NCBI RefSeq assembly: GCF_042453785.1
Contig: NC_091675.1
Coordinates: forward strand, 3,732,501-3,796,500
Source: Malus domestica
Lineage: Eukaryota; Streptophyta; Magnoliopsida; Rosales; Rosaceae
Length of the DNA: 64,000 nucleotides
Direction of reading: 5' to 3'
Shown: in pieces, positions 45,159-56,355 of the stretch
Position numbering within the stretch: the stretch's first letter is position 1
How the letters are laid out: each line of letters opens with the position of its first letter
Program-made: the position numbers and the translations under genes
The notes under the pieces: generated by a model
Told to the model about the DNA's origin: nothing
The model's input: the letters and a program-made list of their open reading frames with translations, nothing else
The model's database searches: none

Positions 45159-45167
45159 TTTATATAG
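45159..45167 (-). promoter_or_regulatory. TATA box of MIR156 copy 2
   Basis: CTATATAAA on the minus strand, in the same context (gccccaacaggccttgcaat) as copy 1. Confidence 0.75.
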
Positions 45168-45739
45168 AAGGAAAAAGAGAGAAGAGAGGAGTTGCATCAC
45201 GTATGGAATAAATGTGGGTATATCTTCTATTGGTCATCGTTCATTATTTTAAATATTTTAATGCCATTTAATTCTTAATCACAGATCGAAGAGAATGGAA
45301 AAAAAGTCATCTAGAACTTTATCACTTTTTTTATCTTTTCCCATGATCCCATACCATATGTTCAAACCCCAACCACATACATTTATTCAGTTACTGTCAC
45401 CGATGCATCTTGTAATTTTAAATCTTCCGATCCTTTGCTCTGCTTCTTTATTTTGATCTATGATATCCCTTCCTTAAAGGAATATTTTCACTCTCTCACT
45501 ATCCTCGAGTAATAACGATGCTTACGACATTATTTACTATTGTGCAATTAGTTTAAATTTTAACATCTGTATACGGTGAATAAAAACAAATCTTAAAATT
45601 TAAACTCATCCAATAGCAATAAATAAGATGGTGAACATTACCACAACTTGAAGTGGTGAGGGAAAATGCACCTTCCTTTCAAGGATGAAGCCCTTTCTCT
45701 TTTCCTGCTCTGGCCTTGTCCTCCATAGTAAATAATATA

Positions 45740-45892
45740 AGGAAAACTAATGAAAATGACTTGAAAACTTTGAGTTTTAACGATAAGAACAAAATAAAGG
45801 GTAAAATGAATAGTACCATGATTGACTTTTTAGTGTAAAATGTGGTTTTTCGTTAAAATGAACAGTACCGGAAGCTTTTCGTTAAAGTTCCC
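45740..45892 (+). mobile_element. 153-bp MITE (family 2), perfect 9-bp TSD
   Basis: Starts aggaaaactaatgaaaatga and ends cgttaaagttccc. The duplication aataatata is at 45731-45739 and 45893-45901. It sits 0.57 kb upstream of the MIR156 copy 2 TATA box, close to the site where unit 1 carries the MULE. Confidence 0.85.
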
Positions 45893-46846
45893 AATAATAT
45901 ATTGTATGAACTGGGGTGATTTTTTTTTTTTTTTTTTTTGCTAAATTGTAATGGTACGGTTATTGTACCGAACCGAAGACATTTAGTATGGTATTGGTAA
46001 CCAAAACCAATATCAACCATATTGTTGTAATGAATATATTTAATATCTATTTAATTATGTAAATATATATATTTGTAAAATTATATAATACTAAGTACTA
46101 ACTTTTATTTTTAATATATTTCATTTAGTTTGCAACTTGTCTTTAACTTCTATTTGATTTGGTTTGCAACCCTTTTATATTTAAACCTTGATGCATGGTT
46201 TGACAAACTAAATATAAATATGTGTGAAATAATGATGAATGATGAATCTTGGTTGTAAGATAGAATATTTTAAAAATTAAAAAATGATTATAAGTTTCAT
46301 CTTAATATGTTGGCTAGGTGCTTAACAAAAACAACGAAGCAAAAAACGTTTGGGGCTAAAATCAGGTTTGGTTCCCAAAAAAATAGCCCAATATTAAATT
46401 GGTACAATACTATTACTATACAATGGCAATCAAATTTTATGGCATACCAAATTTTGAGATAATGAAGATTCAGAATGATAATGGTACTAAATTTTGCCAT
46501 ATTAAAAATTTAGTATGATAATTGGTACAAAACATTTGGTACAGTAACGTTTAGAAACCATCCCTAGTATGGACTTAATTTGGACATGTTGTTTTGTTTC
46601 CCAACCTAGCTCCAAATATATGCCTACATTTTAAGTTTATTTACAAGAAATTGCATTAATTGTGTGATGATGGCATATGTTTTTTCAGAGTCAATATAGA
46701 TTTGCACCAATAAATTGCAAGTGATTAATTCTTGGTCGTACTTGTGAATGAGTAAGCCATCTATAATTGTGAAGGAGTGCCAAAGATGATTGTCCATGCA
46801 TGTGTGAGTAGTTTTATGTTCACATGCATTCACACAAAATATAGAT

Positions 46847-47386
46847 TGTTTGTATCATACTTGAACAATCTCGAAACTACCGAGCACCGATCAATATTAT
46901 ACTGTCAAGGACCCAAAAGAGTTTCCCTCCAACCAGGAGGCCAATCACAGTGCGACACATGTCGACATCAGAATCCAATCATAGCATGACACGTGTCAAC
47001 ATCAGAAGCCAATCACAACACGACATGTGTCAACATCAGAAGCTAATCACCACACGACACGTGTCAATATACTAGAAACTCTCTTCTATAAAAGGAGATC
47101 ATTCTCCCACAATATTTTCGAATGTCATTTGTACTAAATCATTCACTAGTACTCACTAAATGAGAGTTTGAACTTATGTACTTGTGTAAACCCTTCACAA
47201 TTAATGAGAACTCTTCTACTCCGTGGACGTAGCCAATCTGGGTGAACCATGTACATCTTGTGTTTGCTTCCATGTCCCTATCCATTTACATACTTATCCA
47301 CACTAGTGACCGGAGCAATCTAGCGAAGGTTACAAACTTAACACTTTTTGTTATACCAAAGTTCTCACTGATGTTGTGCATCAACA
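46847..47386 (+). mobile_element. Solo LTR, 540 bp, TSD TAGAT
   Basis: Starts TGTTTGTATCATAC and ends GTGCATCAACA, flanked by tagat at 46842-46846 and 47387-47391. It has a TATA box ctataaaagg near 47088 and lacks internal sequence. Unit 1 has no insertion at this point (near 30423). Formation by LTR-LTR recombination is the usual explanation. Confidence 0.88.
46941..47076 (+). repeat. Four 34-bp tandem repeats with G-box-like cores inside the solo LTR
   Basis: Units start at 46941, 46975, 47009 and 47043: ccaatcac/at, then a cgacac(a/g)tgtc-type palindrome, then aacatcagaa. Each holds a CCAAT-like box and a cAcGTGtC or close variant (gacacgtgtc perfect in units 2 and 4), directly upstream of the LTR TATA box. 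Confidence 0.85.
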
Positions 47387-47391
47387 TAGAT

Positions 47392-48280
47392 GATTTCTTG
47401 TCAAGTATGGGATGCTATACTTAAAAAATCCCTAAATGATTGCATGCACCAAGTGTCAAAACAAAACGCCTCATTGATCATACTAATTAACATGATTGCA
47501 CAACATTACTGGTAAATCTATAATGATGAGTGATGTTTGCATAACGATGATTGTGCATTATATCGTGTTGAGTGTATTCCATATCAAAATCAAATTCTTG
47601 CATTTAGAATGTTTAAAAGATTACAACAACTCAATTCATTTCCAAATAGACTTTAACACTTGCGCAATAATTTAGCAATCTAGCAGAAACAGTTTCGACC
47701 ACTAGTTTAGATGTAAGATCTGCATAAATTAATTCAACCGATGGCATTTCTCTAATAAGAAACCCGATGAACACATAAGATATTCAAAAGAAGGAAACTT
47801 AATTAGGAAATTGAAAAAGTGATCAAGTTGTTACGATCTTTAGTAACTAAAACATGATACTTAAATCATTGTTGTCATTGAAATCACATGCAGATATCAG
47901 CAGTATCGATCCCCATTTGCTAGCTAGATTGGCCGACTGGGCACAATGCCTTGAATCTCCATGACACAAACAAAACAGGGGGATAAAATACGTATGCTAA
48001 GTCGAACATGCTAAAGCACCATGCCCTCTTAATCAAATCATAAACTAATTAAGTGCAAATCATAATCAAGCTTAAATTAACAAAGCAATGTGGCAGGGTC
48101 AGTTTCTTTGGAAAAAGAACAAGAACAAAGAAGAATTGCTTTCGCACAAATTGGCCAATGAGAGGTCAACAGACACATTGTTCCAGACTATACTACACAA
48201 GCCGGCGCAAAAATAAGATAGAAAATTGGTAAAGCAGTTTAAAGTTTATATGCTTTATACACGGGCAATGTCACAAAAAA
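47392..48280. other. Unit 2 intergenic DNA, homologous to unit 1
   Basis: No gene. It parallels 30436-32040 of unit 1 except for the missing MITEs there. Confidence 0.45.
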
Positions 48281-48286
48281 TGCATT

Positions 48287-48475
48287 TTTATTGTTGGAAT
48301 AATAATTAACTCAAAAAATACAAAAGAAAGAATATATCACGAAAAGTTTCTGATACTGTTCACTTTAACAATTCATTTTTATTGCTTTATACACGGCGCA
48401 ATAATAATTCATTTTTATTGTTGGAATAATAATTAACTCAAAAAATGCAAAAGAAAGAATATATCACGGGCAATG
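48287..48475 (+). repeat. Local direct duplication with a 130-bp offset
   Basis: The stretch ttattgttggaataataatt and the following aactcaaaaaat(a/g)caaaagaaagaatatatcacg occur at about 48289 and 48417. Between them is a fragment of the family 2 MITE (gaaaagtttctgatactgtt). Confidence 0.7.
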
Positions 48476-48567
48476 TCACAAGTCTCTCTCGTAGACCTAT
48501 CAGTGCAAAAATGCATGGTTTGTGGGACGTCATGCTACATTCCGTGATGAATTATATAATATGGGGT

Positions 48568-48756
48568 AATATTAGGAAGATAAAAATTTTAAATCAAATT
48601 TGCAAACCAAATGATGTATTACCAATAAAAAATAAACATGTTAATCAACGCTTAAGTAATAATCAAATCATCAACGCTTAAGTAATAATCCAATCATCAA
48701 CAACCACAACATTTTATTTGCAAATTTAATTTAAAAAATTTAATCTTCCTAACATT
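48568..48756. mobile_element. MITE (family 3), 189 bp
   Basis: Ends aatattaggaagat and (inverted) aatgttaggaagatt, continuing into matching taaatcaaatttgcaaa stretches of about 50 bp. A 23-bp internal direct repeat (tcaacgcttaagtaataatc) occurs twice. Confidence 0.7.
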
Positions 48757-48916
48757 GTCTTATATTATTTGATTAGATTTGATACTCCACAAAGTAAAAT
48801 GTGTATTAGAAACTAAAAGTTTTATGCAGCAGCCCATTTATAATTAGAGTCGTGATAATCTAGCAAGTAAAACTAGATTCAAGAGATATTTAACGCTTCT
48901 TGAAATGCAGTCATAT

Positions 48917-49115
48917 GGATTTGGATCCTCTCCTGAGCCAATGGAGAGGATTCTCCTAACCAAGCATTATGGGCTGTTGGATTTTTATTCAACGGCTACA
49001 AATAGGAGAGTTCTTTTAAAGTTATAATAATTATAACTGTTTGATGAAAATTTAATGGCCCACAATACTTGATCAGGAGGATCCTCTCCGTTGGCTCAAG
49101 AGAGGATCCAAATCC
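48917..49115. mobile_element. Mutator-like MITE, 199 bp (family 1, copy b)
   Basis: Same ends and same length as 2690-2888. Flanks cagtcatat (48908-48916) and caatcatat (49116-49124) are a 9-bp duplication with one change. Unit 1 has the empty site gaaatgcagtcatgcttacc near 32487. Confidence 0.88.
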
Positions 49116-49506
49116 CAATCATATCCACCTAAGGATTTTTTTTAAGGATTTGTGAGAGACAAACTTATTACAACGTACTGTCGGAATTTTTTAATAGTTG
49201 AAAGTTGGAACTCTTCATAACCATGACTTCTGTTTTACGACAAAGCTTTCTTGTTTCTTTTTTCCCAACCTCCTAACAAACTAGATATGTCATCATCTTC
49301 GACAGAGTAATAATAAGATTACATTTAACATTTTTCAAGTGGGTTGGGAAACTTTTATTTTCCAATCTGATTTTGAACAAATATTAATCAGTTATTTATC
49401 CAAAAAAAACAAAGAAAAAGTAAAGCCATGATTTCACTTTTACTCCATGATGGTTTTGTGCTTTCTACAACAAGGAAATGGCCCAACAATAACATATATT
49501 TTATCT

Positions 49507-49676
49507 GCCACTTGGTATTACGGTGTAGTCGTGTTCCTCTGTATTTGTAAGTGAAAGGTCTTAAATTTGATTCTTGTCAAAGGTAAGTTTGAACCACATT
49601 ATTGCAAGTTTATTTTGAATCTAAGCCCACTCATTCCCCTTAATGTCGATAATACCGTTTGTTCAAGAAAAAAAAC
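49507..49676 (+). mobile_element. tRNA-derived SINE in unit 2
   Basis: Starts gccacttggtattacggtgt and ends gataataccgtttgttcaag with an A tail. Flanks acatatattttatct and acatccactttatct look like a decayed 15-bp duplication. Part of it (from ttcgattcttgtcaa) is repeated at about 50082-50188 by the tandem duplication. Confidence 0.75.
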
Positions 49677-50588
49677 ATCCACTTTATCTACACACTCAAG
49701 GCGCCATCACTGCATGACATGAGTGTGTAAGGATTGTGAATGTCATCTTTCTCTTATGCTCTTTTAAGACAGGATTGTGTAGTGATTTTTTTAGTGCTAA
49801 TTTAGATTTGTCAATTGACTAAATTTTAATTATAGATTGAGATTTCTAATCTGATATTCCAATAATCCTATTACAAAATGGGTCTTGATATGTATTAAGA
49901 TTGATCTGAATTCCATAATAATTTGATTCAACTTATTATAATATATTATCTTTTTTCTATATTATTTGTTAGGTATTACACTTGTGAGTAACCTTATTTG
50001 GATTATCGGATTGTCTAATGAATAATAGATAAATTAAAGGGTTGAGAATTGGAGATCATGAAGTATCAAAAGTGAATAGATTCGATTCTTGTCAAATGCA
50101 AGTTTGAACCACATTATTGCTAGCTTATTTTGAGTCTAAGCCCACCCCTTCTCCTTAATGTCGATAATACCGTTTGTTCAAGAAAAAAACATCCACTTTA
50201 TCTACACACTTATGGCACCATCACTGCATGACATGAGTGTGTAAGGATTGTAAATGTCATCTTTCTCTTATGCTCTTTTAAGACAGGATTGTGTAGTGAT
50301 TTTTTTAGTGCTAATAGATTTGTCAATTGACTAAATTTTAATTATAGATTGAGATTTCTAATCTGATATTCCAATAATCCTATTACAAAATGGGTCTTGA
50401 TATGTATTAAGATTGATCTGAATTCTATAATAATTTGATTCAACTTATTATAACATATTATCTTTTTTCTATATTATTTGGTAGGTATTACACTTGTGAG
50501 TAACCTTATTTGGGTTATCGGATTGTCTAATGAATAATAGATAAATTAAAGGGTTGATAATTGGAGATCAGGAAGTATCAAAGAGTGA
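49562..50588 (+). repeat. 514-bp tandem duplication
   Basis: Copies at about 49562-50075 and 50076-50588; for example catccactttatctacacac occurs at 49676 and 50190, and gggttga(g/t)aattggagatca near 50040 and 50553. Identity looks above 95 percent, so the event is recent. Confidence 0.85.
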
Positions 50589-50599
50589 ACACTTTTGTT

Positions 50600-51150
50600 A
50601 TACTGAATCTATCTTGCAAAAGAACGAAGAATTAGATGAAGATTCCAACTGTAGAATACAATTTGGATGGTTGAAGTGGAAGAGTGCATCGAGTGTATTA
50701 TGCAAATGGTAAGCCACTAAAGATCAAGAATTTTTTTATAGGATGACAATATGGCTCAGAATATTGGGTGGTCAAAAAGCAATGCATGAAAAAATGAGTG
50801 TCGTGGATATGAGAATGCTTAACTAGTTGTGTGGGCATATGAGAAATGATCTAATTAAAAACGAGGATTCGAGGTAAGTAGGAGCGGTCGCAATTGAATC
50901 TAAGATGAGAGAAAATCGGTTAAGGTGGTTTGGACAAGTGAACTAAAGACTTACTCTAGTTGGAAGATGCAACTATGAGACGGAGGTCATGCCAAAGACC
51001 TAGGAAGACTTTGGAAGAGATTTTAAGAAAAAATATTGAGTACTTGAAGTTAATGGAAAACTTGGTACAAAAGCGGACACAATGGTATTCTAGGATTAAT
51101 ATAGTCAACCTCACTTAGTGGAAAAAGGCTTAATTGTTATTGTTGTATGC
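50600..51150 (+). mobile_element. Decayed LINE (L1-type) 3' end
   Basis: In changing frames with stops one reads MRENRLRWFGQV (50905), then a GRCNYETEV-like stretch, KT.ED and LVQKRTQW, the usual C-terminal order of plant LINE reverse transcriptases. It ends with aaaaaggcttaattgttatt gttg, like the TTG-rich tails of these elements. Non-functional. Confidence 0.7.
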
Positions 51151-51515
51151 TAAATTCGGTCCGATAATTAATAATACCCTATTTGATTTAGATTTAATAT
51201 AAATTGACAAATCAAATCTAATAATCGGAATACAATCCAACTTTAATGATCTTATTACAAATGAATTCACATATAAATTAAGACGGGAACGATATCCAAA
51301 TTCGATCCATCACAAGTCTATCTTAATCGATACTACATGTGAACGGATGATGTATTACCATGTAGCTTACCACTGTACCAGTGAATGATGATATGGTAGG
51401 GTGGGAAGAAAATATACCCATTATGGAAGTGGGCATGCCTTTTGTATGGCCTAAGACTTACCCTTTTTTGGAGTGGGAAGTGAGGGATGTGCTTACATAC
51501 ATATTGCATACAAAA

Positions 51516-51630
51516 AATGCTAGAGAGATTAAATTAATGTATTTAAACGTTGATAAACATGCTCAGTTTTTATTGACGATACATCATTTAGTTTGTATAT
51601 TTTGTTTACAAATTTAATCTCCTTAGCATT
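51516..51630. mobile_element. MITE (family 3), 115 bp
   Basis: Ends AATGCTAGAGAGATTAAATT and (inverted) AATGCTAAGGAGATTAAATT. Unit 1 lacks it (catattgcacatgtttcg near 33020). Confidence 0.75.
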
Positions 51631-51785
51631 ATCATACATACATGTTTCAACAGCCCTAGCTAAGGCAACGTGGCATTAATTGGAATATTTAATGTTATCA
51701 TTATTGTATGTATGTTTGTCCAAAATTCACCACTTGTATTGCCAATCATGATGACAAAGTTTCTTCTCTTGCCATCGTGGTTTAT

Positions 51786-52008
51786 GGAATCTGGATCCTC
51801 GACAGATCTCTTTTGTGAGGATTACGGGAATCCGTAAATCGTATCCGTTTATCGTACATCAAACGGTCAGAAATTATTTTAAATATTTTTATTTAAAATT
51901 AAACACAAACGGTACCTGACAAAAACTGACCGCACAATGTATGATGAATGAACATGATTCACGAATTCTCAGGATCCTTACCAAAAGAATCCAAAGAAGA
52001 TCCTGTTG
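51786..52008. mobile_element. Mutator-like MITE, 223 bp, 9-bp TSD
   Basis: The duplication gtggtttat is perfect at 51777-51785 and 52009-52017. Unit 1 has the empty site catcgtggtttatactatag at about 33123. Ends are ggaatctggatcctc and (inverted) ccaacaggatcttc, with imperfect long inverted repeats inside (cgtacatcaaacggtcag and catacattgtgcggtcag). Confidence 0.85.
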
Positions 52009-52057
52009 GTGGTTTATGTACTATAGTCCATGATCCGTGGAACACTTTTTTAGGGAG

Positions 52058-52235
52058 AATGGGATTCTCTCCCCTCTTTTTTTCCCTTCCATTTCCTCCC
52101 CTCCTATTTGAACGGTCACGGTTATACCACATTAATATTTTATATTAATTTTTGTATAGAAAGGTAAAGACAAAATAAAGAACGTAAGATGAGAGGATAG
52201 AAATGGATGGAAAGATGAGAGGAGATAATACTACT
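52058..52235. mobile_element. MITE-like insertion, about 178 bp
   Basis: Ends agaatgggattctctcccct and (inverted) ggagtagtattatctcctct. Unit 1 lacks it (gaacacttttttcggggtaa near 33163). It shares a ggttataccacattaatatt core with 31649-31870. Confidence 0.6.
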
Positions 52236-52419
52236 CCTTTTTGGGATGAGTGGTAACCGTAATGGCAGGCGAGGGACCCTTGGAGCCTTTGGACCAGCTG
52301 CATGCTTTCATTTTATCCTTCTCCACTTTCGGCAGCAACCAAAACGGGTGAGGAGCTGATCTCGACCTTTTATCAGGGTGCAGGCCACTGACATGTGGCA
52401 TGTTAGGGTTTAGCTATAC

Positions 52420-52595
52420 GAAATTGGAGGGGATCCTTCTTAGCCCTTCATCGTGTATCGTACGGTTATAATTTTTATTTAAAATTAAATACAAATAGTA
52501 TTTGACGAAAAATGATCACACGATATACGATGAACGATTAGGATGTAAGAATTCCTAAGATCCCACGGAATAGATCCCCGGAAGGATCCCTTTCC
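52420..52595. mobile_element. Mutator-like MITE, 176 bp, 9-bp TSD
   Basis: The duplication tagctatac is perfect at 52411-52419 and 52596-52604. Ends gaaattggaggggatcc and (inverted) ggaaagggatccttcc. The interior (gatcacacgatatacgatga) resembles 51786-52008. Confidence 0.82.
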
Positions 52596-53177
52596 TAGCT
52601 ATACTTGTTGTCGAAGGCCACCATCCAAATTTTATCCTCCAATAAAGCATGATAAGGTCATTTCATATATATAATATAAAATGCGTGAATAAATGAAACA
52701 TTTTACAAATTAATTTGAATAGCAATAGTATGTTCTGAGTTGAGAATTTAATAAAGTTGATTAAACTAATATGTTTTCATACTTTTCTTATAATTCAGAT
52801 AAATTAATTTGAATGTCATTGGTACAAAATAAAATAGCAACTGCCTAACATTATATGCCCAATTGTGCCTTCTAATGACTTAGTTTAAGTTCTACAAGGG
52901 TGTGCATATACATGATAATACTATATGAGAATCTTTGTGGTCCAATGTATGTGTCAATAATGTGTGGTTGGGGTGGATTATCAACCATAAGACAACCCAA
53001 CTTTTGGCTTTATTAGTTGTGTTTGAACAAGAAAAACACAGAATCACTTGCTTTTTTTTAGTGTTGTCGTTTTTGAATTCAAACTAATTATGGCCCGACG
53101 ATGTCCCATCCTTTCCAAACAAGTTGAAGAATATATAAACATCTATTCTATGCTCTATCTATCAATCAAATAAGAGA

Positions 53178-53340
53178 AATGCTAATAATACTCTCTCAAA
53201 AGTGAAATTCTTTATAGATTCTTTGTTACTTCATAGTTTAACATTAATTTATGTCGCCAACGTTACAAAATATTGTGTCAAAAACATAAAGTGAGAGAAA
53301 ATTCATGTAAAGTCTCACTTTAAAAAAAGTCCACACAGCA
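53178..53340. mobile_element. MITE-like insertion related to 2252-2552
   Basis: gaaatgctaataatactctc to cactttaaaaaaagtccaca, absent from unit 1 (tcaaacaaatgaagtaatgc near 34472). Confidence 0.5.
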
Positions 53341-54880
53341 TTTATAATCGAATAAATCAATTCAAGCAAGAAAATCTAATGCTATATCGAAGACTTATTT
53401 ATATGTAGATACACAAAATGATAATAAATAAATAAATCACTTAGTCACTTATCTCATTCATCAAAATTAACAAACCTCATATATGCATCAAACTTTTAAC
53501 TCGGTTAAAATTAAAAGGTCCAAACTCTTATAAAATAGACCACATGAAAACCCTATTTCCCTCTACTAAAGAGAGTAGTGTAAATTAGTTAATTTCCTCT
53601 CATCGATCAGTTCACACCAAAGGATTTGCCAACGGGAGAAGTTTTTCATTGTGACGGGAATACAAGTGATACACCATGTGTTTTAATAGAAGTGGTCGAA
53701 AATAGCATTTCCACATGCTCTTGGTGGAGAGATTTTTCAGTGTGACTGTCACACGAGGTTGTACATCACGTGTCTCTATATAAATTGTGAGATATATGTG
53801 TTAAAATGTTAATAACTTAAAAATTAAAATTTTCCACCATTTGCATAAAAACATGTGATATACCATAACTAAATTTTTTTCCTCTTGGTGGTCGTATATT
53901 TGCACTGATCACTGATTAATCACTTATCGGATCCACAACGGTTATGAACAGCACAGCAGAATTAAAAGCTGCACATATATTTCATTTTTCTTCGTCTTCT
54001 TTTTTTTTTTTTTTTTTTTAACTGCATTTGCCTGTTTTTTTGGCAGAATACATCGAGGACTGCGTGTGAGAAGAAGATGATGACATGAAGGCCTTTTCTG
54101 AATTTGTTTCTTTGCCGAGCTCAAATCATGTTTTCTTTTAGATAGGAAGACTGGCGATAGAAATCAAAGACAGTTTAGATGTTTATGGCACACTGCTACT
54201 AGTACAACGGCACCGAGTCTTTGTTTCGATTTAAAAGGACGATCGAGAGTTTCATACTTAATTATATTTAGTCCTAGTTTAAGCCCCACTTTCATTAGAG
54301 TAAAAAATAATAGTATTAGTCTAAGGTCCATTAAGTGGAATATAATCTTTTTGTCAAACACTCACTCTCTGTCAACTTGCATCTTACCTCATACACAACA
54401 TAGTATGTATTAACTACATTGTAAAAGATGAAGAATTGGTATAAGGGAAGATGAAGATGATAGAGAGAAAAACCAGAAAGATTGTATTGATTAAAAATGG
54501 AGAAAATGTATACAAAAGAACATAAGGAATTGATAGCTATACAATCCCTTATATAGCCATATAACCTAATTACAATAATACCCTTCTAACTATACTAACC
54601 AATCTTATCCTTATGACAACCTACCAACACATTTCAACTAACTATATTCTTCATTACTAAGTAACCATGTCATCACTAATGACTATGGTTAATACTCTCC
54701 CCTCAAACTGAACTTGGTGTAGCCAAGTGAAGGTTGAATGAGCTAGAACATTGAAACTGATCTGGAACTGCAAGACCAAGATGTTTGCAATGCTTCAAGA
54801 ACACTGCAGAAAACCCCAAACAAATGAATACCATCGGGTGCCAATTACTGCCTTTCCCCTCATGCCATGTTGTGGTGGAA

Positions 54881-55319
54881 GATTACGAGCCTTGAGCATC
54901 GCAAGAAGCTCAAAACAAATCCTCATCCAATCCCTTGCTGGAACAAACTCAGCACCGCAATCAGCAATACGACCAACAAGGTCAATCCAGTTCTCCTAGA
55001 CTGTCGCGTGCCTATTCTTCAAAATTTGAGTCAACCTGGGAAGCAAATCCTTTATAGGAGGAGTCAGCTTTGTCATACCAATAACATTCACAATTGCCTT
55101 CAGCGCTCCCAAAATTGATCCCAAAACTTCTGGATACTCTTCTTCCAAATACTCATACAAGACAACACCAAGATGACCCATCAGTTGCTCCTCTTGGCAC
55201 TGCTTCATGACAACATCAATTCTTGAAATAAGATCTGCAGCTTGCTGTCTGACCTTTGCACTCTTGTTACTCAAACGCCACTTAATGGTACCACATATAG
55301 GGAGCTGTGCTACGTGGTC
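54881..55319 (-). pseudogene. Fragment of splicing factor 3B subunit 1 (HEAT repeats) inside the LTR element
   Basis: The minus strand reads [58 protein letters not shown] and, after an in-frame stop that replaces a Gln, [20 protein letters not shown] and [14 protein letters not shown]. This is the highly conserved middle of the SF3B1 HEAT superhelix. No intron interrupts it. The sequence continues upstream (55320-55409) without SF3B1 similarity. It is a transduced piece, not a gene; orientation is sense to the element. Confidence 0.85.
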
Positions 55320-55365
55320 TTGGTCTGAACATACCCAACTTTTCGACTGTGAACTGAGAAGCCAT

Positions 55366-55485
55366 AGTTGACACTGCCAAGAAACTAAATCTACCAAGGA
55401 GAATGACACTCCCAGAAACTAAATTTACCAAGGAGAATGACACTCCCAAGAAACTAAATCTACCAAGGAGAATGACACTCCAAAG
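55366..55485 (+). repeat. Three tandem copies of a 33-35 bp unit inside the LTR element
   Basis: The unit (c)aagaaactaaatctaccaag gagaatgacactcc occurs three times with small changes, followed by weaker relatives (ggagaatgaaactcc) to about 55610. Confidence 0.8.
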
Positions 55486-56159
55486 CACAACACAAATCTC
55501 ACACTTCTACTAAAGATACCAAATAAGGAGACTGACACTCCATGAACACAAATCATACTGCAACTTAGGAGAATGAAACTCCAAATCATACTGCAACTTA
55601 GGAGACTCCAAGATTCATAGAAAGAATGACAATTTCTTCTTTAAATCGACAAGACAACTAATACTTGCAGAGATCAACACATCAAGACCACAGCTTCACT
55701 TCAATTAAACCTCGAAAGTACATCAAAGACCACAGCTTCAAGAAATAAGCATTTCAGATCACCAAACAATTCCAAATGACTGTTATCAACACTTCAATTA
55801 TCTATCGCACAACCCATATACCAGAATTCATTTACCAATTCAGAAGAACGCATAACCAAAATCCCCAAATCAAATTCGAGAAAAGGACCCAGATGAAGAA
55901 AATATGAACAATATAACCTAATACGAATCAAATCTTCGAACACAACTCACGAACAATCCGTCAAACACCTTTGTAGCCCAATCGCCTAAGAGCCACGAAC
56001 AATCCGTCGAACAGCTTTGTAGCCCAGTCGCCTAAGAACCACCATAAATCTTGAACAACACTCTGATTTCGCACCTCTGCAACAACCCTTGAAGACGATA
56101 ACAGCGGAAGAATCAGGATCGAAAGACTCCGCTCAAATTCTCAAACTTTTATCGAATCC

Positions 56160-56355
56160 ATGGCGCCAAGAGGAACAGAGCTCGCCCGAGACGAAGCCTT
56201 CGCAGGCGTCCCTCTAGGGTTAGTGGAGAAGGTGTTGGAATTTCTTGCTCAGAAGAGCGATTTCTTCAAGAATGAGACGACGGAGAAGGAGGTCGCATCG
56301 ATCGCGCGCGCCTTGAGGGAGAGGGAGGTCTCAACGAAAATTTATGATCTCTGAT
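56160..56355 (+). pseudogene. NudC-like N-terminal exon captured by the LTR element
   Basis: An open frame of 64 codons on the plus strand, antisense to the element: MAPRGTELARDEAFAGVPLG, then LVEKVLEFLAQKSDFFKNET and EKEVASIARALREREVSTK. The FLxxKSDFF pattern resembles the NudC N-terminal domain, but the match is from memory. GC content (about 53 percent) is well above the surroundings, and the frame stops soon after the conserved part. The preceding 100 bases look like a 5' UTR. Confidence 0.5.

Larger units (their letters stand above)
35099..54186 (+). repeat. Tandem segmental duplication, unit 2
   Basis: Second copy of the unit described for 21181-35098. It is longer (about 19.1 kb against 13.9 kb) mainly because of a copia-type LTR element at 37573 to about 42985, a solo LTR, a SINE, a 514-bp internal duplication, a LINE remnant and several MITEs. 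It lacks the methyltransferase second domain and the MULE/Cassandra. Confidence 0.85.

Noticed and set aside
46941-47076. CRISPR-like array
   Set aside because: Four short direct repeats without unique spacers, inside a plant LTR; they are promoter repeats.
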